Assembly (NCBI RefSeq): GCF_023221595.1
Contig: NZ_CP096563.1
Coordinates: forward strand, 3,429,501 to 3,493,500
Origin: Rhodococcus qingshengii JCM 15477
Lineage (GTDB): Bacteria; Actinomycetota; Actinomycetes; Mycobacteriales; Mycobacteriaceae
Length of the DNA stretch: 64,000 nt
Direction of reading: 5' to 3'
The notes under the pieces are model-generated. The model made no database searches. It was not told where the DNA came from and worked only from the letters and a program-made list of their open reading frames with translations. Of the stretch, positions 13,271-22,600 are shown one piece after another. Every line of letters starts with the position of its first letter. Within the stretch, counting starts at the first letter, position 1. Position numbers and translations under genes: made by a program.

Positions 13271-13903
13271 ATGAACGGTCACCGGCTGATTGCTCTGCTC
13301 GGAGCCATATCGATTCTCGCGCTGCTCACCGGGTGTCAAACAGACGGCCAATCCAATACTGCCGGCGAATCCAGCACTGCCGGCGAATCTTCCACCCAGG
13401 CCGCGCTCGATGCTGCAACACAGACCGGCACCCTTCAGGTCGGCTCTCCCCCTGTCGATGCCCCATCCACCGAGATCTCCATGCCTCCCCCGTTCCCGAA
13501 CGACACGGAGGTCCCTTCACCGACTCCGCGCGTCGATGTGACCGAGATCGACGTGATCGATCACGATGGTTTCACCCGCATCACCTATCGCTTCGACGGA
13601 AGCGGATCTGTGTTCTGGAAAACCGAATACGTCAGTGAAGCAATCCGAGCGGGTGACAGCACAGTCGTGGACGTCGGAAGTCGATCGATACTTCAAGTCG
13701 ACCTGATGGGAGTCCAATCGGATTCGTCGCTCAACTCCGTATCTCACGAGGGCGAAAACATCACGCGCATAGACAGTGCAGCCAGGAACAGTGCGATCCT
13801 GCAGTCGTTTGTCGGCACGGTCGACATCCGTCCGGCATACACCGTATCGACATCCGATTCACCGTCCCAGTTGACGATCGACATCCCCAAGGCAGACAGC
13901 TGA
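13271..13903 (+). CDS. AMIN-like domain lipoprotein
   Basis: A 210-residue secreted lipoprotein. The signal peptide ends in the lipobox LLTGC (C22). A Ser/Thr/Pro-rich linker follows, with an in-frame duplication TAGESSTAGESST. Residues about 95-208 form a beta-rich domain (VTEIDVIDHDGFTRITYRFDGSG, VFWKTEYVSEAIRAGDSTVVDVG, SILQVDLMGVQ, VSTSDSPSQLTIDIPK) resembling the AMIN-like domain of actinobacterial lipoproteins. It is probably anchored on the outer face of the membrane and binds envelope polymers. It is the first chromosomal gene after attR. Confidence 0.75.
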   Translation: MNGHRLIALLGAISILALLTGCQTDGQSNTAGESSTAGESSTQAALDAATQTGTLQVGSPPVDAPSTEISMPPPFPNDTEVPSPTPRVDVTEIDVIDHDGFTRITYRFDGSGSVFWKTEYVSEAIRAGDSTVVDVGSRSILQVDLMGVQSDSSLNSVSHEGENITRIDSAARNSAILQSFVGTVDIRPAYTVSTSDSPSQLTIDIPKADS

Positions 13904-14014
13904 CTGTCGAATACCCAATTGCGCGCTCAGCTCAGCCATTCCAGCGCAGCGGTGCTCGACGCGGTAATTCGGTTATCGCGGGGCGGATGAATACTCCGTC
14001 TCGAAACCGAGGTC

Positions 14015-14986
14015 TCACAATCGATCCGAGGCGATTGCGGGGTCCGGTTCAACACGACTGTCATGATTCTCACTGCATGCCCGAACGTCCGCTGCTCGAA
14101 CTGCTGCTGCCAGTGTTTGTTCCAGCAGGACTGCCACCGTCATGGGGCCGACGCCACCCGGCACTGGTGTGATCGCACCGGCATGTGGGAGCGCAGCGGC
14201 GTACTCCACATCTCCGACGTTGCCCTCGTTGTACCCCGCATCGATCACCACTGCCCCAGGCTTGATCCACGCCCCTTTGATCAGTTCCGGAACACCGACG
14301 GCCGCGATGACGACGTCTGCCGAGGCGACGTGGGCGGCCAGGTCGACGGTGCGCGAATGGCAGTATGTCACCGTTGCGCCTCGACGCAGGAGGAGCATTC
14401 CCATCGGCAATCCGAGTATCGGGCTTCGGCCGACCACGACAGCATGCTTTCCGGAGAGTTCGACGCCTGTGGCGTCGAGCAGGCGCAGGATGCCACTCGG
14501 CGTACACGATTCGAATCCCCCACCGGTCAACGCCATTGCCGCAAAAGATGCCGAAGTGACGCCGTCAACGTCTTTGTCGGCCGAGATGGCATCGAACGCG
14601 GCCCGTTCGTCGATGTGGTCTGGCACCGGGTGTTGCAGCAGTATGCCGTCGATCGAAGGGTCCGCCGACAACGCTCTCAGCACGTCGACCAGTTCTTCGG
14701 TGGTTGTACTCACCGGGAGTTCGACCGTCCGCGACGTCATTCCGACGGCGACAGATCGTTTGGCCTTCATCTGTACATACGCCTTCGAGGCCGGGTCCGC
14801 TCCCACGATGACGGCGGCCAGGCAAGGAACGTGCCCCGCCTCATCACGAAACTGCCTGGTGCGCACTGACAGGTCCGCTAGCGCAGCATCCGCAATTGCG
14901 CGTCCGTCGATTATTCGAGCGGCCACATTCTGGCTGGGCAGATTTTCGGTAGACAGATTTTCGGTGGGCCGATTCTCGATAGACAT
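14015..14986 (-). CDS. folD: Methylenetetrahydrofolate dehydrogenase / cyclohydrolase FolD
   Basis: A 323-residue bifunctional enzyme interconverting 5,10-methylene-THF and 10-formyl-THF in the cytoplasm. Visible motifs are SKAYVQMKAKRSVAVGM (substrate site with the Y and K of the YxxxK motif), DGILLQHPVPDH, DKDVDGVT, the NADP-binding GKHAVVVGRSPILGLPMGMLL, and the signature PVPGGVGPMTVAVLLEQT. It is longer than usual: residues 1-25 are a repetitive extension (units ENRP/TENLS/TENLP) from a 15-bp tandem repeat, and the tail after VRAAD is low in conservation. A ZTP riboswitch lies upstream, which fits a one-carbon gene that responds to folate shortage. Confidence 0.95.
   Translation of the reverse strand: MSIENRPTENLSTENLPSQNVAARIIDGRAIADAALADLSVRTRQFRDEAGHVPCLAAVIVGADPASKAYVQMKAKRSVAVGMTSRTVELPVSTTTEELVDVLRALSADPSIDGILLQHPVPDHIDERAAFDAISADKDVDGVTSASFAAMALTGGGFESCTPSGILRLLDATGVELSGKHAVVVGRSPILGLPMGMLLLRRGATVTYCHSRTVDLAAHVASADVVIAAVGVPELIKGAWIKPGAVVIDAGYNEGNVGDVEYAAALPHAGAITPVPGGVGPMTVAVLLEQTLAAAVRAADVRACSENHDSRVEPDPAIASDRL
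14941..14985. repeat. Three 15-bp tandem units inside the folD N-terminus
   Basis: Units at 14941-14955, 14956-14970 and 14971-14985 start GATTTTCGGT, GATTTTCGGT and GATTCTCGAT. They encode a five-residue repeat (ENLS-type) just after the start codon. In-frame length change would not break the gene. Confidence 0.7.
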
Positions 14987-14994
14987 GGATCCCC

Positions 14995-15084
14995 TTCACA
15001 CAAGATGTGTGAAGCACCCAGGCGGTCGATGCCTCGCGATGTGCACTCCCCGGTGGTAATTCCCACCCGCGCCAGTCGTGCGTG
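14995..15084 (-). ncRNA. ZTP (pfl) riboswitch controlling folD, with RBS-proximal hairpin
   Basis: On the minus strand the 5' leader of folD contains, in order, the conserved pfl blocks GACTGGCG (15077-15070), a GTGGG...CCAC hairpin running into CCACCGGGGAGTG (15056-15044), and CCGCCTGGGTGCTT (15025-15012). These match the ZTP-sensing riboswitch consensus, and folD is one of its best-known targets. Immediately downstream is an 8-bp hairpin TTCACACA-TCT-TGTGTGAA (14995-15013) whose 3' side runs into the Shine-Dalgarno AAGGGG. No T-run follows, so control of translation rather than termination is likely. Confidence 0.88.
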
Positions 15085-15162
15085 GTCAGCGTACCGCGCG
15101 TTTGTCTCACTGCCACGAAACGCATCCGGAACGCCGCTCTCAAAACGAGACAAATCGACATA

Positions 15163-15176
15163 ACCTATCAATAGGT
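15163..15176. promoter_or_regulatory. 14-bp palindrome between folD and the SRPBCC gene
   Basis: ACCTAT-CA-ATAGGT is an inverted repeat in the intergenic region shared by two divergent genes. It could be an operator; no regulator gene lies beside it. Confidence 0.3.
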
Positions 15177-15263
15177 AACGATCTGACCTGCAGTTATTCC
15201 ATCCTAAGCGTTTAGATGGCACGATGGGGGCAACCGCACGGGCACCAAGCATTGGAGGCACCG

Positions 15264-15767
15264 ATGGACAACGGCAAGATAAACCTGACCTATGACGGTC
15301 GGGTGTCACTGAGCTTCCAACTGGCGATTCCGCACGCACCGGACAAGGTCTGGAAAGTGATAACGGAACGCGAGTACCTCGACGCCTGGTTTCCGGCGGA
15401 CGTCGATTTCGATCTCACTCCCGGCGCGGATCTACTGTTCAAGGTGACACCGGAACAAGTCGAGCGTTTCGGACTGCCCGCAGATCACGTGACGCGCGGG
15501 ACGGTCATCAGCGTCCACCCACACCGAATTCTCGAATTCCTCTGGGACGCAGACACTCTTCATTGGGAACTGGCACCGGACGGCACCGGCGGCTGTTGGC
15601 TGACTCTCACCCACACGATGGAGGACGAGGAATCCGCGTACGCGCACGCCGCCGGCTGGCACGCGGGCTTGGAAGTTGTTGCGGCCCAACTCGATGGACG
15701 CGAAGTCGACTGGTCTCCGTGGGACCGCGCCGACGAACTCTCACCGCAATATCGCAAGTCTGCTTGA
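15264..15767 (+). CDS. SRPBCC (AHSA1-like) domain protein
   Basis: A 167-residue protein starting at ATG 15264, with TTGGAGG nine bases upstream. The sequence fits a START/AHSA1 helix-grip fold that binds hydrophobic ligands: LSFQLAIPHAPDKVWKVITEREYLDAWFPADVDFDLTPGADLLFK, GTVISVHPHRILEFLWDADTLHWELAPDGTGGCWLTLTHTM, and a C-terminal helix AAGWHAGLEVVAAQLDG. The partner or ligand is unknown. It stands alone, followed by a convergent terminator. Confidence 0.8.
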   Translation: MDNGKINLTYDGRVSLSFQLAIPHAPDKVWKVITEREYLDAWFPADVDFDLTPGADLLFKVTPEQVERFGLPADHVTRGTVISVHPHRILEFLWDADTLHWELAPDGTGGCWLTLTHTMEDEESAYAHAAGWHAGLEVVAAQLDGREVDWSPWDRADELSPQYRKSA

Positions 15768-15771
15768 TTCT

Positions 15772-15795
15772 GGGCCCGAGTTCAGTCTCGGGCCC
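15772..15795. terminator. Convergent hairpin between the SRPBCC gene and tesB
   Basis: GGGCCCGAG (15772-15780) pairs perfectly with CTCGGGCCC (15787-15795) around TTCAGT. It sits between two convergent stop codons and can serve both genes. Confidence 0.75.
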
Positions 15796-15800
15796 GCATC

Positions 15801-16682
15801 TCATTCCCCTTTACGCGGGAAATGCCTGATCATTCCTTCTTGGACCACCGTCGCCAACAACAGACCTTCCACCGAGAAGTACCGTCCCGTTGCCAGACCG
15901 CGCGAACCTGCGGCGACCGGCGATTCGGTGGCGTACAGAACCCAGTCGGTGAACCGGAACGGGCGATGGAACCAGATCGAATGATTGACCGTCGCCGCGA
16001 CGATACGATCATGACCCCAGGACAAACCATGAGTGGTCAGAATCGAATCGAGCACGGTGGTGTCGGACGAATATGCCAGCGTCGCAGCGTGAATGAGCGA
16101 ATCGTCCGGCAGATCACCGTCGGGGCGCATCCACACCCGATTGTGGTTGAGTTTCTCGCCGGTGCCCTTGAGGATCCACGCCGGATCGTTGGCGTACCGC
16201 ATGTCGATCGGCTTGAGCGCCGCACTGAAATGCGGCAGTTTTTCCTCGTACCCCACCAGATGATCGCCGATGGGAGGCAACGACTCCGGAAGTGGAACAT
16301 CCGGGATCTCGACAGCATGGTCGAGCCCCTTGCCGGAGTCCTGGAACGCCGCGAGCATCACGAACAATTCGTTCTCACCCTGATAGGCAGTCACCTGACG
16401 GTTGGCGAACGCCCGCCCGTCGCGATGACGATCCACCCGATACTCAATGGGCGCCTTGACATCTCCGCCGCGAATGAAATGGGCATTCACCGCATGGATG
16501 GGGCGATCACCGTCGACGGTCCGCCCGGCGGCCATCAGTGCCTGAGACACCAACTGACCGCCGAACGTCCGCGAACCTACCTGTTTCGGGTGGTATCCAC
16601 GGAACGCGTCTTCACCGATCTGCTCCAGATCCAACAGACCGAGGAGAGTACCGAGGTCGGTGGACGCGTTCGCGTGGGTCAC
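15801..16682 (-). CDS. tesB: Acyl-CoA thioesterase II (TesB)
   Basis: A 293-residue double-hotdog thioesterase that hydrolyses acyl-CoA to free acid and CoA. Diagnostic segments are LEQIGEDAFRGYHPKQVGSRTFGGQLVSQALMAAGRTV, VNAHFIRGGDVKAPIEYRVDRHRDGRAFANRQVTAYQ, and in the second half AYSSDTTVLDSILTTHGLSWG and NHSIWFHRPFRFTDWVLYATESPVAAGSRGLATGRYF. The D in YSSDTTVLD fits the family's catalytic aspartate. The stop of pyk is directly upstream with no gap, so the two share a transcript, as do pykA and tesB in mycobacteria. Confidence 0.92.
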   Translation of the reverse strand: MTHANASTDLGTLLGLLDLEQIGEDAFRGYHPKQVGSRTFGGQLVSQALMAAGRTVDGDRPIHAVNAHFIRGGDVKAPIEYRVDRHRDGRAFANRQVTAYQGENELFVMLAAFQDSGKGLDHAVEIPDVPLPESLPPIGDHLVGYEEKLPHFSAALKPIDMRYANDPAWILKGTGEKLNHNRVWMRPDGDLPDDSLIHAATLAYSSDTTVLDSILTTHGLSWGHDRIVAATVNHSIWFHRPFRFTDWVLYATESPVAAGSRGLATGRYFSVEGLLLATVVQEGMIRHFPRKGE

Positions 16683-18101
16683 TCAGTGGTCCTCTTCGCC
16701 GATACGGTGGACGTGAATGAGGTTGGTGGAACCGACAGTTCCCGGAGGGGATCCGGCAACGATGACCACGAGGTCGCCCTTGACGTACCGCCCGAGGGAG
16801 AGCAACGCACTGTCCACCTGACGCACCATCTCGTCGGTGGTGGCCACCGCATCGACCAGGAACGTCTCGGTTCCCCACGTCAGCGTCAGCTGACTGCGCA
16901 CCGCGGGCAGCGGTGTGAAGGCGAGCAACGGCAGCGGCGTGTGCAGACGAGCCAGTCGACGCACCGTGTCACCGGACTGAGTGAACGCAACCAAAGCCTT
17001 GGCGTCGAGACGTTCGCCGATGTCGCGTGCTGCGTACGAGATGACACCGCGCTTGGTGCGCGGGACGTGGGTCAACGGTGGGACACGGGTCGATTCGTTC
17101 TCGACGGCCTCGACGATGCGAGCCATGGTGCGAACGGTTTCCATGACGTACTTGCCCACCGAAGTCTCGCCCGAGAGCATGACTGCGTCGGCGCCGTCGA
17201 GAACGGCGTTGGCGACATCGGATGCCTCTGCGCGAGTGGGACGTGAGTTCTCGATCATCGACTCGAGCATCTGCGTCGCGACGATGACCGGCTTCGCGTT
17301 CTCACGAGCAATCTGGATTGCGCGCTTCTGAACGAGCGGGACCTGCTCGAGCGGCAACTCGACACCGAGGTCACCGCGGGCGACCATGACGGCGTCGAAC
17401 GCGAGCACGATGGCTTCGAGATTGTCGATGGCCTCGGGCTTCTCGAGCTTCGCGATGACGGGAACGCGGCGCCCGACTCGATCCATGATGGCGTGAACCA
17501 ATTCGACGTCCGCCGGTGAGCGAACGAAGGAGAGTGCAATGAAGTCGACACCCAGCTTGAGAGCGAACTCGAGGTCGGCGATGTCCTTGCCCGACAGGGC
17601 TGGAACGGAGACGTTCATACCGGGCAGTGAGAGGCCCTTGTTGTTGCTGACCGGACCGCCTTCGGTGACCCGACAGACGACGTCGTTGCCGTCGATGGAC
17701 GTGACGACCAGGCCGACCTTTCCGTCGTCGACCAGCAGTCGATCGCCGGCCTTGGCGTCGCGCGCCAATTCCTTGTACGTGGTCCCGACGCGATCGTGCG
17801 TTCCCTCGACGTCGTCGACGGTGATACGAACCTCTTCACCGTTGGCCCAGGTGGTCCGCTCGTCCTTGAATCGGCCGAGGCGAATCTTGGGCCCCTGAAG
17901 GTCGGCGAGAACACCGACGGCCTTTCCGGTGGCGTCCGACGCGGCGCGGACGCGAATGTAGTTTTCTTCGTGATCGGCATGCTCGCCGTGGCTGAAGTTG
18001 AGGCGCGCCACGTCCATGCCGCTCTCCACGAGCTCACGGATGCGGTCGCCAGAAGCTGTCGCAGGTCCAAGTGTGCATACAATTTTTGTCCGTCGGTTCA
18101 C
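16683..18101 (-). CDS. pyk: Pyruvate kinase
   Basis: A 472-residue glycolytic enzyme converting phosphoenolpyruvate and ADP to pyruvate and ATP. Motifs run in order: RTKIVCTLGPA, VARLNFSHG, LADLQGPKIRLG, GVDFIALSFVRS, VPVIAKLEKPEAIDNL (catalytic lysine region), VMVARGDLGVELPLEQVP, VIVATQMLESMIENSRPTRAEASDVANAVLDGADAVMLSGETS, then a C-terminal domain. LQGPKIR has lysine where potassium-dependent enzymes have glutamate (Glu117 of rabbit muscle enzyme), so this form should not need K+. It directly precedes tesB. Confidence 0.96.
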   Translation of the reverse strand: MNRRTKIVCTLGPATASGDRIRELVESGMDVARLNFSHGEHADHEENYIRVRAASDATGKAVGVLADLQGPKIRLGRFKDERTTWANGEEVRITVDDVEGTHDRVGTTYKELARDAKAGDRLLVDDGKVGLVVTSIDGNDVVCRVTEGGPVSNNKGLSLPGMNVSVPALSGKDIADLEFALKLGVDFIALSFVRSPADVELVHAIMDRVGRRVPVIAKLEKPEAIDNLEAIVLAFDAVMVARGDLGVELPLEQVPLVQKRAIQIARENAKPVIVATQMLESMIENSRPTRAEASDVANAVLDGADAVMLSGETSVGKYVMETVRTMARIVEAVENESTRVPPLTHVPRTKRGVISYAARDIGERLDAKALVAFTQSGDTVRRLARLHTPLPLLAFTPLPAVRSQLTLTWGTETFLVDAVATTDEMVRQVDSALLSLGRYVKGDLVVIVAGSPPGTVGSTNLIHVHRIGEEDH

Positions 18102-18183
18102 GGCTCGAGCCTAGTCGCTACCCCACCGCACTTCTATCCGGCATTTGCGACCTGCACTTTCTGTACTTACTCGATTCAGTTGT

Positions 18184-19686
18184 TCAGCTCACGAACAGCG
18201 GAAATGCCTTTGGATGAACCGGAGCCGGAAGCGCCGACTCGCCTGTGAGAAACACGTCGACGGCACGTGCGGCCGACCGTCCCTCGGCAATCGCCCACAC
18301 GACCAGCGACGCCCCGCGATGCGCGTCGCCGCAGACGAATACGCCGGGTGTCCGGGTCTGCCACCCGACATCACACTCGATTCTGCCGAGTGGATCGGTG
18401 CCGACATCAAGGTCGGTGAGCAGCGGGGCGGTTTCGACGCCGTCGAAACCCAGAGCGAGTAGGACCATCTCGCACACCAGATCCGTCGTGTCGCCGGTCT
18501 CCACCAGGGTCCGTTGTCCGTCCTTCGCTCGTGACACGGCAACCGGAACCATCCGGATTGCGCGGACCGCACCCCCACCGTCGTCGAGAAATTCCTGCGC
18601 CGCCCATCGGAATCGTTTGTCACTGCCCTCCTCATCCGCCGGCGAGGTGCGCAGGACCCGCGGCCACAACGGCCATGGGTCGCGATCTCGATCGCGGCGT
18701 GCCGGAGGTGGGACGTGGTAGTCCAATTCCGTCACCGAGAGGGCGCCTTGGCGATGCACCGTGCCGAGGCAGTCGGCGGCCGTGTCGCCGCCACCGATGA
18801 TCACGACGTTCTTACCTCGCGCCGAGATGCTCGACGCACCATCACCCTCGCATTCGTGGTTGGCCGCACGCAGGTACGTCATCGCACGATGGATTCCGCG
18901 AAGACTACGACCCGGTACGTCGGTGTCTCTGGCACGATCAGCCCCGACCGCCAGGACTACCGCCTCGAAATCCGTCGAGAGGTCGTGCGCGCTCACGTTC
19001 ACTCCGACGGCGCAGTCAGTGACGAATCTGGTCCCCTCGGCGGTCAGTTGGTCCAGCCGCCGGTTGATGAGGGCCTTGGGCAACTTGAATTCCGGAATTC
19101 CGTAGCGAAGCAGTCCCCCGATCCGATCGCTCCGCTCGAACACCGTGACACTGTGTCCGGCTCGTGTCAGTTGTTGAGCCGCGGCCAGCCCCGCCGGTCC
19201 CGAACCGACAACCGCAACACGGTTTCCGCTGTGAACTACCGGTGCCTGCGGCCCCAACCAACCCGATTCCCAGGCGTTGTCGACGATCGCCTGTTCGATG
19301 CGCTTGATGGTGACACCCCCCGACGTGTGCTCGTCGTCGAGTGCGAGAACGCAGGCCGTTTCGCACGGTGCGGGGCACAGATGTCCGGTGAACTCGGGGA
19401 AATTGTTGGTGGAATGCAAATTCTCCGAGGCTTCGGACCACCGTCCACGCCGAACCAGGTCGTTCCATTCCGGAATGAGATTGCCGAGCGGACACCCCAC
19501 GTCGGCCGAATGGCAGTACGGCACAGCGCAGTCCATGCAACGCGAGGCCTGTGCAGATACGTCTCGATTTCGCACGACGGGATCCAGCGACTCGTATACC
19601 GACGCCCAGTCGCCGACACGCACATCGGTCGATCTGGTCGGTGAGCCGGATCGTTTCACGTTGAGGAACCCGCGTGCGTCAGGCAT
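18184..19686 (-). CDS. gltD: Glutamate synthase (NADPH) small subunit GltD
   Basis: A 500-residue flavoprotein that takes electrons from NADPH and passes them to GltB. The N-terminal iron-sulphur domain shows the cysteine sets CMDCAVPYCHSADVGCPLGN and CPAPCETAC. FAD binding is in VAVVGSGPAGLAAAQQL, and the NADPH site in VVIIGGGDTAADCLG. A C-terminal FAD contact is TPGVFVCGDAHRGASLVVWAIAEGRSAA. I start it at ATG 19686, which overlaps the end of gltB by 8 nt; the frame is open further upstream but that part lies within gltB. Confidence 0.95.
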   Translation of the reverse strand: MPDARGFLNVKRSGSPTRSTDVRVGDWASVYESLDPVVRNRDVSAQASRCMDCAVPYCHSADVGCPLGNLIPEWNDLVRRGRWSEASENLHSTNNFPEFTGHLCPAPCETACVLALDDEHTSGGVTIKRIEQAIVDNAWESGWLGPQAPVVHSGNRVAVVGSGPAGLAAAQQLTRAGHSVTVFERSDRIGGLLRYGIPEFKLPKALINRRLDQLTAEGTRFVTDCAVGVNVSAHDLSTDFEAVVLAVGADRARDTDVPGRSLRGIHRAMTYLRAANHECEGDGASSISARGKNVVIIGGGDTAADCLGTVHRQGALSVTELDYHVPPPARRDRDRDPWPLWPRVLRTSPADEEGSDKRFRWAAQEFLDDGGGAVRAIRMVPVAVSRAKDGQRTLVETGDTTDLVCEMVLLALGFDGVETAPLLTDLDVGTDPLGRIECDVGWQTRTPGVFVCGDAHRGASLVVWAIAEGRSAARAVDVFLTGESALPAPVHPKAFPLFVS

Positions 19687-22600
19687 GAGCCGGCTCCACC
19701 AGTTCGTTCTCTTCCACGACCTTCCGGTAGTCGACAGGCAAAACTTTGGTGAATCTCGGACTCTGGCCAACCCAGTCGTCGAGAAGTTTTGCCGCCACCG
19801 GCGAGCCGGTCGCAGCCAAATGCTCGCCGAGAATTTCGACCAGCTGACTGCAGTCTTCCGCCGAAGGCCGCTCCAGAACGACCATGTCGCCGTTGACCTT
19901 CTCTGCCTTCACGTCGAGTACGAAGGCAATTCCGCCCGACATTCCCGCAGCAAGGTTCCTACCAGTTGGGCCGATGATGACGACGCGACCCCCGGTCATG
20001 TACTCGCACGCATGGTCGCCGACGCCTTCCACCACAGCGACCGCGCCCGAGTTGCGCACCGCGAATCGTTCCCCGACACGCCCCCTGGCATAGAGCGCAC
20101 CGCTCGTAGCGCCGTACAGCAGCGTATTGCCGGCAATCACCTGATCCTCCGCCACGAAGGGCGCGTCCTCACTCGGCCGAAGCACAATTCGTCCACCGGA
20201 GAGCCCCTTCCCCACGTAATCGTTTGCATCGCCGACGACGACCAGCGAGATGCCGGGCGGCAGGAACGCACCGAGTGACTGGCCTGCCGTTCCACGGAGC
20301 ACGACGTCGATGGTGCCTTGAGGTAGCCCGACGGCGCCGTAGCGTCTGGTCACCTCTGCGCCCAGCCTCGTCCCCACCGCCCGATCCGTATTGTGTACTG
20401 GCAGTTCGATATGCACGGGTCGAGCGTCCTCGAGTGAGTTCGCGGCGCACTCGATCAGGGTGCGTTCGAGTTCGCTCGAAACAGGTACACACGGCGGGTA
20501 GGCCGCGCCGGTCGGCGCGGCCGGAACGTCGAAGAGTGGTGAGAGGTCCAACGTGCGGCTCTTCCAATGCGCCACCGCCGGAGACATTTCCAATACGTCT
20601 GCGTGCCCCAGCGCATCGTCGATACTTCGAAACCCCAGTTCTGCCAACAACCGTCGTACGTCGGCGGCGATGAAGCGAAAGAAGTTCTCGACGTACTCGG
20701 GCCGGCCGGTGAATCGCTCGCGCAGTTCGGGATTCTGCGTCGCTACTCCGACGGGGCAGGTGTCGAGGTGACATACCCGCATCATGACGCACCCGGCCGC
20801 GATGAGTGGCGCCGTGGAAAACCCGTACTCCTGCGCCCCCAGCAACGCGGCGACGACGACGTCCCGCGCCGTGCGCACACCCCCGTCACACTGGACGACG
20901 ATCCGATCGCGTAACCCGTTGAGCACCAGGGTCTGCTGAGTTTCGGCCAGCCCGATCTCCCACGGCGTACCCGCGTGGTGGATGGACGAGAGTGCCGCAG
21001 CACCCGTCCCGCCGTCGTGACCGGAGATCAGCACCACGTCGGCGTGCGCTTTGGCCACACCTGCCGCAACAGTCCCGACTCCGGCTGCGCTGACCAACTT
21101 CACGTGTATCCGCGCGCGATTGTTCGCGCATCTGAGGTCGTAGATCAATTGGGCGAGATCCTCGATCGAATAGATGTCGTGGTGCGGGGGCGGAGAAATG
21201 AGCCCGACCCCAGGCGTCGAGTACCGGGTTTCCGCGATCCACGGGTACACCTTGGACCCCGGAAGCTGCCCTCCTTCACCCGGCTTGGCACCTTGGGCCA
21301 TCTTGATCTGAATGTCGGTGGCATTGACCAGGTAATCGCTGGTCACCCCGAAGCGACCACTCGCGACCTGCTTGACAGCGCTTCGACGCTTGTCGTCACG
21401 CAACCGCTCCGGCGACTCTCCGCCCTCACCGGTGTTGGAACGCCCGCCGAGAGCATTCATCGCAACCGCCATCGTCTCGTGCGCCTCCGCAGAGAGGGAA
21501 CCGTAGCTCATCGCACCGGTGTTGAATCGAGCGAGAATCAACTCGACGGGTTCGACCTGATCGAGCGGAATCGGCGGACGAACCTCACACCGAAATCGAA
21601 ACAATCCCCGCGGTGTTCCGCCCTGCGCGCTCAGTCGATCGACTTCATCGCTGTAGCGACGAAACATCTCACTTCGCCCGGTCCGGGTCGCATGCTGAAG
21701 GAAGAACACGGATTCGGGTGTGAACACATGCAATTCACCATCGCGGCGATACCGGTACTGTCCACTGTCGGTCAACTGACGATTGTCGAACTGACGATGC
21801 TGCACTGCGGACGACGAGAACGCAGCCGTGTGGCGCATCAGAACTTCGCGCGCGACTTCGGTGATACCGATCCCGCCGATCCGGCTCCGTGTGTTGCAGA
21901 AGTATTCGTCGACCAACTCTCGACCCAAGCCCACGGCCTCGAATACCTGTGCGCCCGTGTAGGAGTGAACCGTAGCGATTCCCATCTTCGACATCACTTT
22001 GAGCACGCCGAAATTTGTTGCTCTCAGGTAGTTGTCCGACGCAGTCTTCGGATCTATCCCGGGAAGTTCGTCCTGCTCGCTGAGGGCTTGGACAGATTCG
22101 AGAGCAAGATACGGGTGGACAGCCGCCGCACCGTAGCCGATCAGCAGCGCGATGTGATGAACTTCGCGCGCGTCACCCGAGTCGACGACGAGGGAAACCT
22201 TGGTCCGCAGGCCATGACGAACCAGATCGTGGTGCACGGCTGATACTGCGAGCAATGACGGAATGGGAGCCTGCTCAGGGCCTGATCCACGGTCGGAGAT
22301 CACCAGAATCTCGATTCCGGCTGCGGCGGCTGTTCGGGCGGACTCACGAAGCCTCTCGACGCCTTCGGTGAGACTGCCCCTCGGATCGAAACTTGCGCGA
22401 AGGACAGCGCTTCTCGGAGTTCTTGCGCCGTATAGTTCGGCAACCTTCGCCATCTTCCCCGGTCCGATCACCGGTTTGTCGAGAACAATCCTTCGGCACG
22501 ACAGCGCCGACGCTTCGAACAAGTTCTGCTCAGCGCCGAGGGTGACACCAAGCGTAGTGACGACTTCCTCGCGAATCGCGTCCAAAGGCGGGTTGGTCAC

